Part shown: in pieces, positions 8,222-20,800 of the stretch
How the letters are laid out: every line of letters begins with the position of its first letter
How positions within the stretch are numbered: position 1 is the stretch's first letter
From: Tilletia caries
Taxonomy: Eukaryota > Basidiomycota > Exobasidiomycetes > Tilletiales > Tilletiaceae
DNA: 64,000 nt
Assembly (NCBI GenBank): GCA_032718865.1
Contig: JALUTQ010000041.1
Span: 1,116,001 to 1,180,000, forward strand
Direction of reading: 5' to 3'
Notes under the pieces: generated by a model
Told to the model about the DNA's origin: nothing
What the model saw: the letters and a program-made list of their open reading frames with translations, nothing else
Databases searched by the model: none
Program-made: the position numbers and the translations under genes

Positions 8222-11200
8222 ATGGCCGTCGAAGCAAGAGCGGGCACGCGCCGCACGTCTTCGACAGCGAAGGAGGCATGGGCTGCGCTGGAGAAGCTAC
8301 CCAAGTCCCCAAAGGTGCTGGAAAGTAGCGCATTCAAACTGGTGAGTGATCCATACTGAATCTAGTTGCTGCTGCGACTAGTATACCCTCTCATATTGGA
8401 AGTCCACACTTTCTGTTCCTCAGCTTCAAATGGCCGAAGGCTCCCCGAATGCCACGGAGATCGAGAAAACTGCCCAGCAATTACGAGACGTGCTCACTTC
8501 GTTCTTGGTTGAACGTAGTGATATCGACGATGTCATCAAGTTCCTGGAGAAGCTGATTCGTTTCGTTCTCCTGGACGTCATCAAGGCTCAGCATACGAAG
8601 GACTCCGACCACGGTGATGCCTGGCATACAGCCCTTCGCTACAGCATCACCAGCGTTTCCAATGCGCTCACGGACATCCAGAGGTCCAACACCTCACATG
8701 GTGCGTACACATGACAGGCTTTTATGTCCTCATCAGCTGGGCGGGGGCTGACTGGCCCTTTTTGACTTCTCTGTGCTGCTACATGCGGACACTGCGTGTA
8801 GCATACAAGCTCGTCCAGACGCATTTAGTCCATCTTTGGGCGGAGGTGGCTAGAAGAGAAGGGATGCAGACCCAGTCCACTATTCGCCAGGACACTGTGA
8901 TTGTGGTACGTAGAAGATCCATCTCCTACGACGCTCAGTTTTCCACACTGACATTGGTGGTGCTCGTAAATACACCTCGAAATGCTGATCACTGTGTGTG
9001 ACCTCTTTGACAGGCCACAGACGCTCTCCTACAAATCACCACCCTGGACAAACGGCACCGTTCTGACGTACTGAAGCACATCAATATGTGCGTACTCCTC
9101 TCAGCTGCTGAGAAACCGTGCCAATCACTGAGACCTTTCTCTCGTGTCCCACAGAGAAGAGCTCGGACAGATCTTCTGCAACACTGGGGGTAAGCTTCAA
9201 TTATGCATCGATAAGTTTGCACATCTGACCTCAGAGCTACATCCGCAGAATACAACGTGGCTCTGGACGCCATGGAGATTGTTCTTCTTACTAAGCCAAA
9301 GAACAACAGCACGGCAAAGAGAAGGCATTGGGAGGGCTTCTTGGCGCCATGGAAAGCCGCAATGGACGATGAAGTCAAGACGGCCGGGCTCGACGAAAAG
9401 ACGAAGGCTTTGATGCGTCAAGGCTTGGAGACTACTCTCGAGCAGTTGACGGAAATGAAGAACGAAGGACGCTTCGATGGCGTGAGTAGAGGACTGCTAC
9501 ATTCATCACATTCCGTGCTGATCTCTTCGTCCGTACAGATTGCTTCTGATGCTATCGGATACTGGTCGCGAGGAAACCCTCATAGGTACGATTTGGCATA
9601 AATTTCGCCAAATCTAGAAGTATTTGAGCTGAAACTATCCTTCCGTGTCGTCTTCAGGCCCCAGTTCATCAGTTGCAGCAGACTCAGCAGCCAAGCAGAG
9701 GCATCATGGCTGTACGCGAAGCCGACAAGTGTGGACATCACGCAAGTTTTCGACGAGAGCGGAAAGCCACAGCAGCAAGAAGACTTCCAGATCTGGATCA
9801 ATTCAGGCTCCATCTCGATTGCTCTTGTTGACGTAAGTAGTCAAAATGTCGGTTGTGTAACCCAGGCCACAACAGTGTTGCTGATGAGATACACCGTGGT
9901 ACAGCCCGCATTCTTCATGGATGAGCACGACGACGAGATTGCATACATTACCCAACGGATTGATCTTGGAAGCTTGCATGCTATAAAGCTTGAACGTGAG
10001 TTGCTGTTCTACCTTGCCGCAACGATGATCGCTTACAAACATCATCTTGCGCCTTGTTCAGCTGATAGCGCAGATGTCTCTATTCAATTCACGAAAGGAC
10101 TCAAGTTTCAATCGGTTCAAGGGAAGGAATACGATGTCGGTACAGAGCTCAAAATCAGGCCCAAGGACGAGAGCGAGGCAGAAAAGCTTAAGGAGACCTT
10201 CCAGCTTCGAGCTCAGGTAAGCAGTTTGCGTGGAGTAGACGCCTGAGGGGCCTCCGCTGATGCACTTGTGAACGCAGCACTTTCCCTTTGCCATTATCGA
10301 CGACCGGACAAATGCGCCACGTCTGCTATCGGGTGTGCATGGCATTCCCAGGGTGCTCGCAGACCACCTCTCCGAGGTTCCACCGGCTTTGGCGAAGAGG
10401 CACGATGTTATGGCCAAGTCTTCAAAGATTTGTCGACTGCCAGACCGTCTGCAGATCTCAGAACTCACGCCGACTGCATCACAATCCGAAGTCATACGCA
10501 AGCGTGTCGATGAACTTCAAAAAGGAGCGGTGGGAAGTGAAGGTCGTCAGAGGTCATCGGACCAAGCCATCTCGGATGACTGGGAGGAAGGGGGTGGACT
10601 GGAACCAGCGACGAAGCAACAGCCTGCCAAGAAACCGGCTGTGGAACCGAAAGGAAAGACAGCGCGAAGAAGCGGCAACCCAGTCGCATCACTTCGTACA
10701 GCAACTGCCACGAGAGGCAAGCTAGATCTTTCGGACACGCCCACCAATTCCCACTCGATTCTTCCGTCAAGGCCAAACACTTCCATCGGTCTACATCCGC
10801 AAAAGGACGACATGGAGGATCCTGATGAAGATTCTCCGGCTCATCCTCGAGATGAGCGACAGCCATCTTCCGTTCTGAGCGAGCTCAGTGAGGAAGAGGA
10901 GCAATCTCCCTCCCTGCGATCCCGAAGACGTTCGCAAGACGAAGAAGCTGGAGACGAGCGCAGTGACAACCCGTCGCGGCCCATGCGATCGCTATCGCTA
11001 ATGGTTCCGCCCCCTCCCAGGAAGGCGGAGCGTTCTCGCTACACGACGAAGAAGAAAGACACAGCTGCGAAAGGGAGGGAAAACGTGCATCATGATGCGG
11101 CCGAAGAGACACATATGCTGCAGGACATTCAAGCTGGTCGGACAAAAGAGGTGAGTTCCGGAATGGACCTATTTGTGTGCAATCTACTCACATCAAACTT

Positions 11201-13690
11201 CCTTGCACGGTCTTGTCCCAGACGGAAAACAAGGAGCTCTCAACGATCGATGAAGTGGACTACGACACCCTTCCAGGAGAGGATGCTGCCGAGTCCGCCA
11301 ACATACAGAAGCAGCAGCGGACGCAAATTGAGAAGCGTCAGAAGAAGAAAGCCAGCACAAAGCCGGCGAAGAAGAAGGAGGATGCGGAGGATGTCAAAAC
11401 AAAGAGAGGATCAAAGCGTAAACCCGAGATGGAAGAGGAAGTTTCGAAGAAGCGTAAGGTACGTTGGATCATTACTCATATAACGAGGATACAGTCGAGA
11501 AGCTGATTCAGTGCAAGTCCCCTGCGTTCAGCTGTCTCCCGCCACCGAAGACGAGCGCGGCAAGGGATCCCCAGTTCCCAGTCGCCCATCGCGCAAAGCT
11601 GCAAATGCTGGAAAGGAGAGGATTCGAGCGATGCTGCACTCATCTCCCATCGACGAGAGTCAGCAAGACGGAAATTACCAGGTCGAGAAAGAGGCGGAGC
11701 CTGAACGAGAGGCGATTACGGCCAGAAGTTTCTTGGCAGCTGTGAATTCCAGCACGCCACAAATGCTTCAAGATCCGAAGGCACGGGCTCCGAACCGGAC
11801 ACTCCATCCTTGGAATCGTCCGAGCCAACAGTCAGGGGCAGGTACCGGCCCGTCGATGGCTTGTGAACCGGAACCAAGGGACGGGACCATGGACCGACAT
11901 TCTGCGGTGGAGGAAGAAATCGCGATCCGAAAAGCTGGAGGAGGCAATAAAGACCTGCCCATGGCCGAATCTCCCTTTGGCCGCTCCGGAGAGACACAAG
12001 GCCATATCATCAATGATGCTGGCTTGGATCGCGAAGCGTTCGAGCATATCGCGCTCGGAACGTCGGGCCAGGGATTCGACGACGCAGCCGACGGATTCGA
12101 TGCGGGACCGATCGACGCGACGCATCTGCTGAACTCCATGGGCAACGACAAGGTGCTTGCGGAAGATCTGGTGGACCAAGAACAGGTCTTGAAGAGCGCG
12201 GACGAGTTTCAGCATGAAGAGGCGTTGCTGCGACAGTTTATAAATCTCGATAGCCCGGGTCGCGAAGATGAGGCAGACCTCCCGGGCGACACTGCGACGG
12301 ACGGAAGCAGCGATGCCGAGGATCTTCAAATGAAGAAGAAGAAGTATCTTTCTGCGCCGGCGGACCAATTCGATGCGGCAAAGATCAGCAAGGATACTGC
12401 GCCTGAACATCCCCGAGGACAAACTGCTAAAGGACGCCAACCTTCAAACCGGCTCCGATTGGGCGAAGCGCTGGCAAAGAGTGAAGTTGCTCGAGGAAAA
12501 TTGCCAGAAAAAGGAGAAGAGTCGGAAGAGGAGATCATCGACGCACCGGTAGCTGAGGAACCAGAAGAAGTGGGAGACGCTACGTTGACCAGGGAGAAGG
12601 GCAAAACGATCGACCGCGCGAACAACGGTCCGCACAATCTTCACAGGGAGCAAGGTCAAGAGGATGCCGGACGTGCTGCACGCATCATCGACTTCAGCGC
12701 CATCGACTCGTGCGCGGGCTCGTCGACGCTTGTGGAGCCCAAGAGTGCGAGCGTGCCGGTGCCAAAGCTGCATGTTGCGCGGCGGGCGGTCTCTCGGCCC
12801 GCCATATCGCTGAAAACGAAGGTTGCGGAAGCTCGACGCGTTCCAGAGGAAGACGATCCACCGGGCTCACATGAGCAGAATCAGGCTGCGGAAGATGGGC
12901 TCAAGCACCGAACCCGGACCATCCTGGACGATTCAGCGCCTCGGTCCACAGTCAGGAGCTCTCAGGTCGACCAGCCCAAGGAAGGCAGTAGCCTGGCGAA
13001 GGACCTTCCGAGACGGGAGTCCGTATGGGGAAAGAGGACTACGACGTTCCAACACGCTCCGGAAGACAAGCATGCGAACGATCCGGCGCTGGGTGCGGCA
13101 CTGCTCGCAGCGCGAAAGTGTCGTCAGACGGCACACAATCTGAGGGAGAATCGGGAGCGAGCGGCTGAGGTGGAAGAAAGGGAGGGTGCTGAGACGAGTG
13201 CTAGGATCGAGAGTCTGGCCATGGAACTGGCGAGGGTGAGTACTTTCTAACGGGACCTCACGAGCCCTTCAGCCCGAATATACTTCATTGCTGACTCTTC
13301 CTCCTCGTGTTTACGATTGAACAGGTGATCTGCAAGGCCGAGCTCAGACAGTCGAGTGGCATGCAGCTTCAGGCCCGGCATGATCTGAGAGCGCTGATGC
13401 AAGACATGTATGCCGAGCTGAGCGTGCTAGAGGAGCAAGAGTGAGTTTACGGCCCCTCATTATCGCAACGATCCTCGCATTCGGATCTTGTCGTTTCCGG
13501 GATGGGCTGACATCTTAGGTGTGTATGAACCCACAGCGCGGAGGTGGTGGAGACGATTACGATGTTGCGTGACTACGTCGCATCGTCGCGTGCGCGTCTG
13601 CTGCGGAGCACGGCGCAGGTTCGCGAGCAGGTAGCGCAGGGCGTCGCTGAGGTGCGGGAGGCGATCAAGAGCCTTCGCCTTCGGCAGTGA
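8222..13690 (+). CDS. candidate meiotic chromosome-axis core protein (SYCP2/Red1-like architecture)
   Basis: Fifteen exons join in phase: 8222-8341, 8424-8700, 8802-8905, 9014-9087, 9155-9189, 9249-9481, 9539-9585, 9658-9832, 9866-9995, 10062-10216, 10278-11150, 11222-11458, 11532-13235, 13325-13440, 13537-13690, giving about 1,477 residues. Three parts are visible. (1) A helical N-terminal domain of about 310 residues containing IFCNTGEYNVALDAMEIVL, like the ARM-type domain of SYCP2. (2) A beta-rich domain at about 335-450 (FQIWINSGSISIALVD, then DLGSLHAIKLE and VSIQF), resembling the Spt16M-like domain that follows it in SYCP2/Red1. (3) About 900 disordered, acidic, KKK/KRK-rich residues and then a coiled coil in the last 130 or so. 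SYCP2 and Red1 build the axis by C-terminal coiled-coil assembly. The assignment is inferred from order and local resemblance. Intron 9833-9865 is only 33 nt and could instead be coding (11 in-frame codons). Confidence 0.55.
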
Positions 13691-13918
13691 AGGGGGAGGA
13701 GGGGAACCTGGGATAGACAACGTCGTCCATCGCCGATACATACATACTTCACTGTGAGCGGTGAGCAGAGGGTCTCGCAGCTTTTGTCAACTCGGCCCGT
13801 GAAATCACAGCCAGTACTTCACGTCAAAGGAAAGCAAGGTGGTAGCCCGTTCAGCAACTGAAAATAAATGAGGGCATCGATTGAAAGCGAATTGGCGAAG
13901 AAGCGGAGGGTATACAGA

Positions 13919-14543
13919 TTAGGAGGGAGAAGGCGTGACCGCTTCGGCAGTAATGTTGTAAAGCAGTCCACCATCCGTAGTGAAGTCGAAGCGCTCGCGA
14001 ACGAGGCTGGTAGCGAACCCAAGCCCGAACAAGCCGGCCTTGATACGATAGACGGCGAAGACGGTCCCGTTCTTGAAGACGGTGTACTTTCCGAGTCCTC
14101 CGTCGGGCTCTGCACTGCCGGTGACGAAGAAGGCGGTGTTGCCGTACTTGAGGCTGTCTTTGAGAGACTTGGTTCCGTTGGCGGTGAAGGAGTATGGGCC
14201 TCCGTTGAGGTTTCTGCGGGAGGTACATATAAGCAGACTGGTCAGATCATACCATGCTACATATACCAAAAAACAGATGGCGGGAGAAAACGGAAGAAGG
14301 GGTCCGGAGTACGCACTCGAAGCGGGTCACGTTGGCAGCGAGGGGGATACGATTGATGTCCTTGTCGGAATGCGAAATCACAGCAGCGACATACGCCTGG
14401 GAACCGGTGATTTTGCAGGCGTTGTTGCAGACGGCCGTGCGGCGGGCAGCCGCATTATTGTTGGTGGCGGTGGCGTGGACGAACGCGGCGAATCCTGCCA
14501 GCAGGATGACTTGGAGCAGACTACTGATGAAGGTGCGGACCAT
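13919..14543 (-). CDS. small secreted glycoprotein, unknown function
   Basis: Two exons, 14317-14543 and 13919-14213, join in phase to give 173 residues. The start is the ATG at 14543, which opens directly into a signal peptide (MVRTFISSLLQVILLAGFAA, then a likely cleavage after HA). The mature part has a close cysteine pair (CNNAC) and four N-glycosylation sequons (NVT, NGT, NGT, NIT), and is rich in Gly, Phe and Tyr, ending TPSPS. I recognise no family. The 103-nt intron has a gtgcgt donor and a cccgcag acceptor. It is convergent with the axis-like gene (stop at 13690) and divergent from RAD18. It may be an effector or cell-surface protein. Confidence 0.65.
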
Positions 14544-14865
14544 GATGGAGCAGGGGGGGAGGCAGAGATCGACGGAGGGCTGTGGTGGACGGCTGTCGAA
14601 TGCAAGAGGCAGCTCATATACGTATCGTGAAATGAGGCGAGGGCCGGGAGGAGCAAGGCGCCAGGGTCGATGTTCCGGTATTGCTGCGGTATCGGTGATG
14701 GACACTGAAACGCGTCGCGTGCACTCGCGTCTGACACACGTGACAATCTGGAGCGCGTTCGAGAATTTCGGGACTGCAACACTTCGAACTGCCTGCCATC
14801 ATCGACTCGACTCGAAGTGGCAGACGGTCACTGACTAACTTTTACTCACGAGTGTACAGAAAGCC

Positions 14866-16810
14866 ATGCCTCGCTCGTTCTCCATCGCGTCGGCGCTGGG
14901 CAAAGGCAAGAGCACACAGCGCGGCAGCCAGCACGCCCACGCCCTCGATCTGAACGCAGCCTCCGACCCGACCGATTGGCTCAGCACCGACTTCGCCTAC
15001 CTCAAAGCGCTCGACGCCTCCATGCGGTGCACGCTCTGCTACGACATCTACACCGCTCCCGTCGTCCTGCGCGAGTGCCACCATACGTTCTGCTCGGTCT
15101 GTATACGATCGCATATCAATCAGCCGGACGCTAAGGGCCGCTTCTGCCCGCAGTGTCGCCAGACTAAGGTTTCCGACGGTGAGCTGGTGCCGGTGCAGGG
15201 ATTGGAGGAAGCGGCGGAAGCGTGGCGGCTCGCACGGTATGTTTTGCCTCTACACATACACTGGGTTGTCTTTCGGGCTCTCGCACTGATCAACCTATTG
15301 CTTTCTCTTCCTCAGAGTTCAACTGGTGGACGCGGCTGGGAGACTACAAAGCTTGCAAAATGGCGCTGCGGAAGATCGGGACGACGAAGAACAGTCGGTT
15401 GGCAGCAGTAGCTCAGCGGAGGTGGAGCGTGTCAGTGCTGGGCCGCGTCCATCTTCGTCGTCGGCAGCGCCACGAGGAGTGAAGCGGAAACTGGGCGAGG
15501 AGGCGCGCGGGTCGTCGCCTCCGTTGGCCGAAAGCAGTGGGAGGAGGACCCGACAGAGCACGTCGGCAGCGGCAAGAGAAATGACTGCGACTCAACAGCG
15601 ATCGTCTCCTTCAAGCACAAGCTCCCCACTCAAGGTCGTAGAGCTCAAAGGTATGTCCCAGTCAGAGCTTCCGATTGTATTGCGCTTGCGCTGACGTAAA
15701 AATCTTGAACTGTCGCCTCGCTGGCAGCTTCGGATATTACGCAGTGTCCGATCTGTGATCGCGAATTCACGCTGGCGAAGCTGAATCTCCATCTCGACAA
15801 AGAAGACTGCAATTCCCCGTACACAGAAGCGGAGTCGACGACGAATACCCGGAGCTCGTGGTTTGTTCGCCCGAACGGAGAAAAGTGAGAACTTGGTCCC
15901 GGGTTTGGAATTTCGACTTGTAGGAACTGACGCGCTTTCTTCTACCAATTGTTGCAGCTCGTCGTTTCGCAATGGTGGGAAACCTCCTTTCGACGGAATG
16001 CCGAAAATGGTACGACCGCAGTATGTGGGCAAGTCGGACAGGGACATGAAGAAGCTCCTGGAGGTGCGTCCTTGACGGATTGATTCGCGTATCTGTTGAT
16101 TGAGTGGTACTGATTTGGCTTTCGAACTGAGATGTAGAAAGAGCATCTTCCCACGAATGGTACGAAAGAGCGAATGGTTGCGCGGCATCGACAGTGGATC
16201 AACCTTTACAATGCCAACCTGGATGCTGCGGCAGCGAAGCGGCAGACGGATGTCCAGCTGAGGCGGGCACTGAGTGAGTGGGATCGCGGGAAGGACGAGG
16301 AGGAGCGGCATCGTCAGCGTGGTGGAGTGGTCCCGGTCGACAAGGCGAAGACGTGGGCAGTAAGTTGAACTAGACTGCGCAAGTTGCGCGAGTCCCAACC
16401 CTTGAGCACTCAGATAGCCTGACAAATTTTCCCTTTTTCTTCTTAATGTTCTCTTCCACTCTCTGCAGCAAGACCACAAGTCTGAATTTGCGCAGTTGGT
16501 GGAGAAGGCGCGGAGCTCGCATCACCAGAACAAGGACAAGACTCGGTCGATGCCGATTGTGCAGGAGCGGGATGGCAGTGAGGGCGTCAATTGTAGGCGG
16601 TCGCCGCCGAGCGTGGGGCTTCCGGCTGTTGCGAATGAGGCCAGGGTCGGAAGTGGAAGTGGAAGTGGCAGTGGCAGTGGTAGCGGCAGCAGGAACAGAC
16701 CACATGTGCCGGAGCCAACATATGAGAGGGACTGGTCGTCTAGAGGTGCGGACGGCCCAGGGAGTCCTGGTTCGGATGAGGACGCGGTACCGGACGAGGA
16801 CGACGGGTAA
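14866..16810 (+). CDS. RAD18: E3 ubiquitin-protein ligase RAD18 (postreplication repair)
   Basis: Six exons (14866-15236, 15316-15650, 15728-15884, 15958-16063, 16138-16359, 16469-16810) join in phase to give 510 residues. Domains follow the RAD18 order. A C3HC4 RING is at about 55-97 (CTLCYDIYTAPVVLRECHHT, ending CPQC). A UBZ4-type C2HC finger is at about 240-258 (CPICDREFTLAKLNLHLDKE, then DC). A SAP domain is at about 312-346, with the RAD18 hallmark LPTNGTKERMVARHRQWINL followed by YNAN. RAD18 with RAD6 monoubiquitylates PCNA at stalled forks. A Ser/Gly repeat (alternating SG) and an acidic end close the protein. The region between RING and UBZ is long and Ser-rich. Identity is secure; exact splice choices are inferred. 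Confidence 0.92.
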
Positions 16811-17842
16811 CAGTCCCTGCGCTGGGGACGAGATGTACATCTGGCGTTCGCTGATGGAGATCATATGCGTAGAATGATTGATTGAGGCGAGTCCATGGTC
16901 GTGTGTGTGACTGTGCACTGACTGCTGCCCGATCCCAATGCGCGTTTTTGATGAGTCAGCGTGTTTTTTTTTGAGCGTGATCATGCTTTTGTTTGTCTGA
17001 TTTGCGTGTGATCATAGACTCACTTCGCTCGCTCGGCTTTGTCCTGCTTCTCGACGACGACGTCCATTTCCAGTTTCCACAGCACAGCCCAGCCCAGCCC
17101 AGCTCAGCACAGCGCACAACTGACTCCGACTGCCGAAACTCCGAGTGCTGACGTTCTTCCCACGCTTGCTCGCGTCACACACGCTCTCCTCTCCGCTGCC
17201 TCTCTGCGCGCGCTCACACGACCCCTCGCCTGCTCGAACATCCACAGCTCCACGCATCCCGAACATCCGCTCGCACTTTCGCTCTTACTCTCGCTCTCGC
17301 CCTTGTCTCCCGATCCCGGCTCTTCAGCGCTTCTACGACAAAAATATCGACATACGGTACATCCCCAACACACAAAAGCACATAATCTCGCACTATTCAA
17401 TCCTCAAAAAACACGCGTCTACTCCCTTTCTCTTCAGCACAAAGCTCGACCCCCATTATCTCACGACTTTGACTCTCACTTCGCCTTCGCTCTTTCTCTC
17501 TCGGCGTGATTGAAAAGAACCATTCAACCAACGACGCCACTACTCTCGTCTCTCATACGGACTCTTCGCCTCTTTTTCATCACCGCTTTGGCCGACCCAT
17601 CCGTCCGGTCTGCTCTTTTTTCCTTTTGGTAAGCTCAACTTGACCAGCTCTTCCTCGCGAATAGCCGCTCATCACACTCTCTCTTCTCTGCTTTCCTCGC
17701 ATACAGATTCAACTCGCAAAAGACTCAACTACAGTCGCAACAACGACAACGCAGCAAACCGAATCTCGCGTCCTGCAGTCTTTTCTCGACCGCATCCACC
17801 AATAGCAATTCGGCTCTCGACAGATCCCCTGCAAGACAAAAA
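16811..17842. other. intergenic region with pyrimidine-rich leader
   Basis: The first 200 bp are the 3' flank of RAD18. From about 17,090 the plus strand becomes strongly C/T-rich up to the ATG at 17843, typical of fungal promoters and leaders. A possible leader intron runs from a gtaagc donor near 17,630 to a tacag acceptor near 17,706. Short frames here are not supported as genes. Confidence 0.4.
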
Positions 17843-20800
17843 ATGACTTCACAGCTTTCCGTTCCCGAGTCCCCTGAGCGGTCTCTCCGTCGCCAACCCA
17901 GCGCGACGCGTATCACAGTCTCCACCGTCCGGCCCGCTGCCACACCATCCGCCATCAGCGTAGACTCAACAGCTTCGTCACCCTCACCGGACAGCAAAGT
18001 CGCCATTCCCGTGGCTGCATCGATCAAGCTCAAATCAGCCAAGACACCCAAATCACGATCCAAGCTGCGCGCGCGTCCTCGGCGCTTTGGTGCTCGCGCC
18101 ATGGATGAAGGCGAGGATGGAGGCGATGGAAGTGAGGGGGGTTCTGATCCGGAGCTGAGCGAAGATGAGGATCGCGAGGATGATGAGGACGACGATGATG
18201 AAGATGAGGAGGACGGGGAGGAAGAGGACGATGAGGATAGCAGCGTGGCTTCCGACGCCAGCTCTGACGACGAAGCTATTCCGGTGGGGGAGGCTGATCA
18301 GGTAGATCAAGGCGGAAGCGCGGACCCACCGAACGCCGAACAAGCAGCCGCTTCCAAATCCGATGAAGATCCGGGTACAATCGCGCAAAATCACATCTCG
18401 AGCACAACTTCAATTTCAGATCCGGTCGCGTCCCTGCCTACCCCGACTCAGTCCACCGCCAACTCATCCTCCGCAGGCAAACTTTCATGGGCCGCGATAG
18501 CTGACGACGACGACGATTTGGCGGAGATAGAGGCGTTAGAAGCGGAGATGTCTGCGGCGCCTTTTAGGCCCAAAGTGGACGCGTCCAAAGTGGCGCAAGT
18601 GCCAGAAGCAGCTCAACAGACAGAGGTCTCGGACGCAGCTCTTGCTGCGAAGGAACGCAGAAAGCTCAAGGCCAAGGAGCGTCGGCTTCGCAAGAAGGCG
18701 GAGAAGTCGACTACTGTAAGCACCAACCCAGATGCCGTCACCGCCACCGCTGCGACGACAACAGCAACACCTTCACAGCCGAGCAAGCCCTCTCGGCGCG
18801 TCTCTGAGAATTCACGGTCCGCCCAGGAGAATGTCGGCGAGCGGTCCACAAAGAATCCAACGTTTATTCCTCGTGTTGGCGACTTCTGGGGTCATGATGA
18901 GCGGCTCATCGACGGCGATCTCCGCAAGTCTTCAGGGTTTTGGCGTGGCCGGGGCGGACGTGGTGGAATGCCTGCCGGCCGTGGCGGGCACGCTTCGACG
19001 CGTGGTGGTGCTGAACCCGAGCGCGATGGCCTGCGCCGCGCTGTGCCAGCAGCCGCTGAGACCGTCGCTGACCGCGTGCCACCTCATCTTCGACAAAATT
19101 GCTCATCGGCTCGAGGCGGCCTTGCTGGTCGAGGCGGGTCAGGGCTGAGCACACGCGGTGGTCGAGGTGGTGGTGGCGCCCGCGGAGGGTATGCGGCTCG
19201 AGGGCTGGGTCCTGGTGCCTTTGGCGCGTATGCCCCTGGCGCTGCGCCCCCTGGTCGGTCCAAGCTGCGGGGATGGGACGACGATGAAGACTTTGAGGAC
19301 GGCGCTTCTTCGAGTGGTGTGCCCAAGGTTGACTATGACGCGTTGGAGGGGAAGGCGGTTCGGGAGCCTTCGCGGGCGGCCCGGCCGGCTCCTCAGCCTG
19401 CTGCGCCGATGTGGGCGGACGCGTCGAGCAGGGAGAGGCGGTATCAGAATGCTGAGGGTGTCAAGGCTTCGTCGCTTGCTGGGGTTCCCACGGCTCCGCG
19501 GGCGATGCTGAAGGCGGCTGCTGCTGCTGGTAGTGATGCCGCTATCACCACCACCGCTCCCACTGCCACTCCCAGCGCGCTCGAACCGAAGTCGGATTCA
19601 AAGACGGTGACGGAGGATGCAGAGCCTGTGGCGGATGCTCCGCAGGGGACTGCGGCCAGTCAATGGGCCCATGACGGATATGCGGAACTTCAGCGGGTCG
19701 AGGCTACTCGGGGCCCTAAGCGAGCTGCGCGAGGTGGGGCAAGTGGGTTGGCGGCTCGGGCTGGCGCGAACACCGCAGGCCATGGCAAGGTCGGACCGCG
19801 GGCCGGGCCGGCTGCCGACGTCAAACATGCAGCGGCGTCCCCCTCCATCGATCTAGTCTCACCTGCCGAGTCCGTCTCGTCACCCCATCGTGCTGGAGTG
19901 CCACTGGACGGTAAAGACGGCGTGTTCGTGTCGCAAAAGAGCGCCAGTCGGTCGAATAGCGTTGCCGGTCGGGACTCGCCTGTGGTGTTTGGATCGGTGG
20001 ATGGCGACCGGCCGAGCGCGAAGAAGTTTGAGCCAAATCCTCGGGCGGCCAGCTTTGCTCTGGCTGAAGCGACGGCTCCGTCTGGTTCGGGCATGTCGGT
20101 GCGTCTACCTGGCCAACAAGGATCGTACGACCAGTTCATGGGCGGGCAACAAGGAGTTCCTCCTCCGGGTTATGTCAATGGGTCAACACATGCACCTGCA
20201 CCATACGCCTCCGTCCGACATCCAGGATCGCATATGCCTCCCAGCCAAGCGTCCTCTGTGCACTCTGGCGCCAATCCGGGCACGCCGCCGTCGTTCCCGA
20301 TGGCCCTGCCTGTGCCCGTCACGATGGCGCCCAGTCTTCCTCCGGGCTTTGCTGTCGACGCGACGGGGATGGTATTTGATCTGACCGGTGGACAGCCCGT
20401 GGCTGTGGGCTACCTGCCTCCGATGCAGAGTGTCCCTGCTGCGGCGCCGATGAGCTCGTACTACCCCGGATTACCGTACGGCGATGACTCGTATGCCCGG
20501 GGCAGTCCTGCGCCGAGCGCATACCAGCCTTCTTCGTACGGCGCGCCTCTTCCTCCGTCGGCGGCACCGGCGCCTTCTTCTTATCAGCCCAGACAGCCGA
20601 ATCATGCCAACGAGTCGTCGCAGCAGCGTGCACCGACGTCGCCGTCCGAACATCGTCCCTCTCCCGCTGCCGTTCCACTCAAGAAGGATGCACCTGGGTT
20701 CCTGCCGCCGCACATGCAGCAGCAGCAGCAGCAGCAGGCGGGCGCCTCCTCGACACGCTCTGCGCTCGGGAAGCACGCTCGGACGTTGAGCACCTTACCG

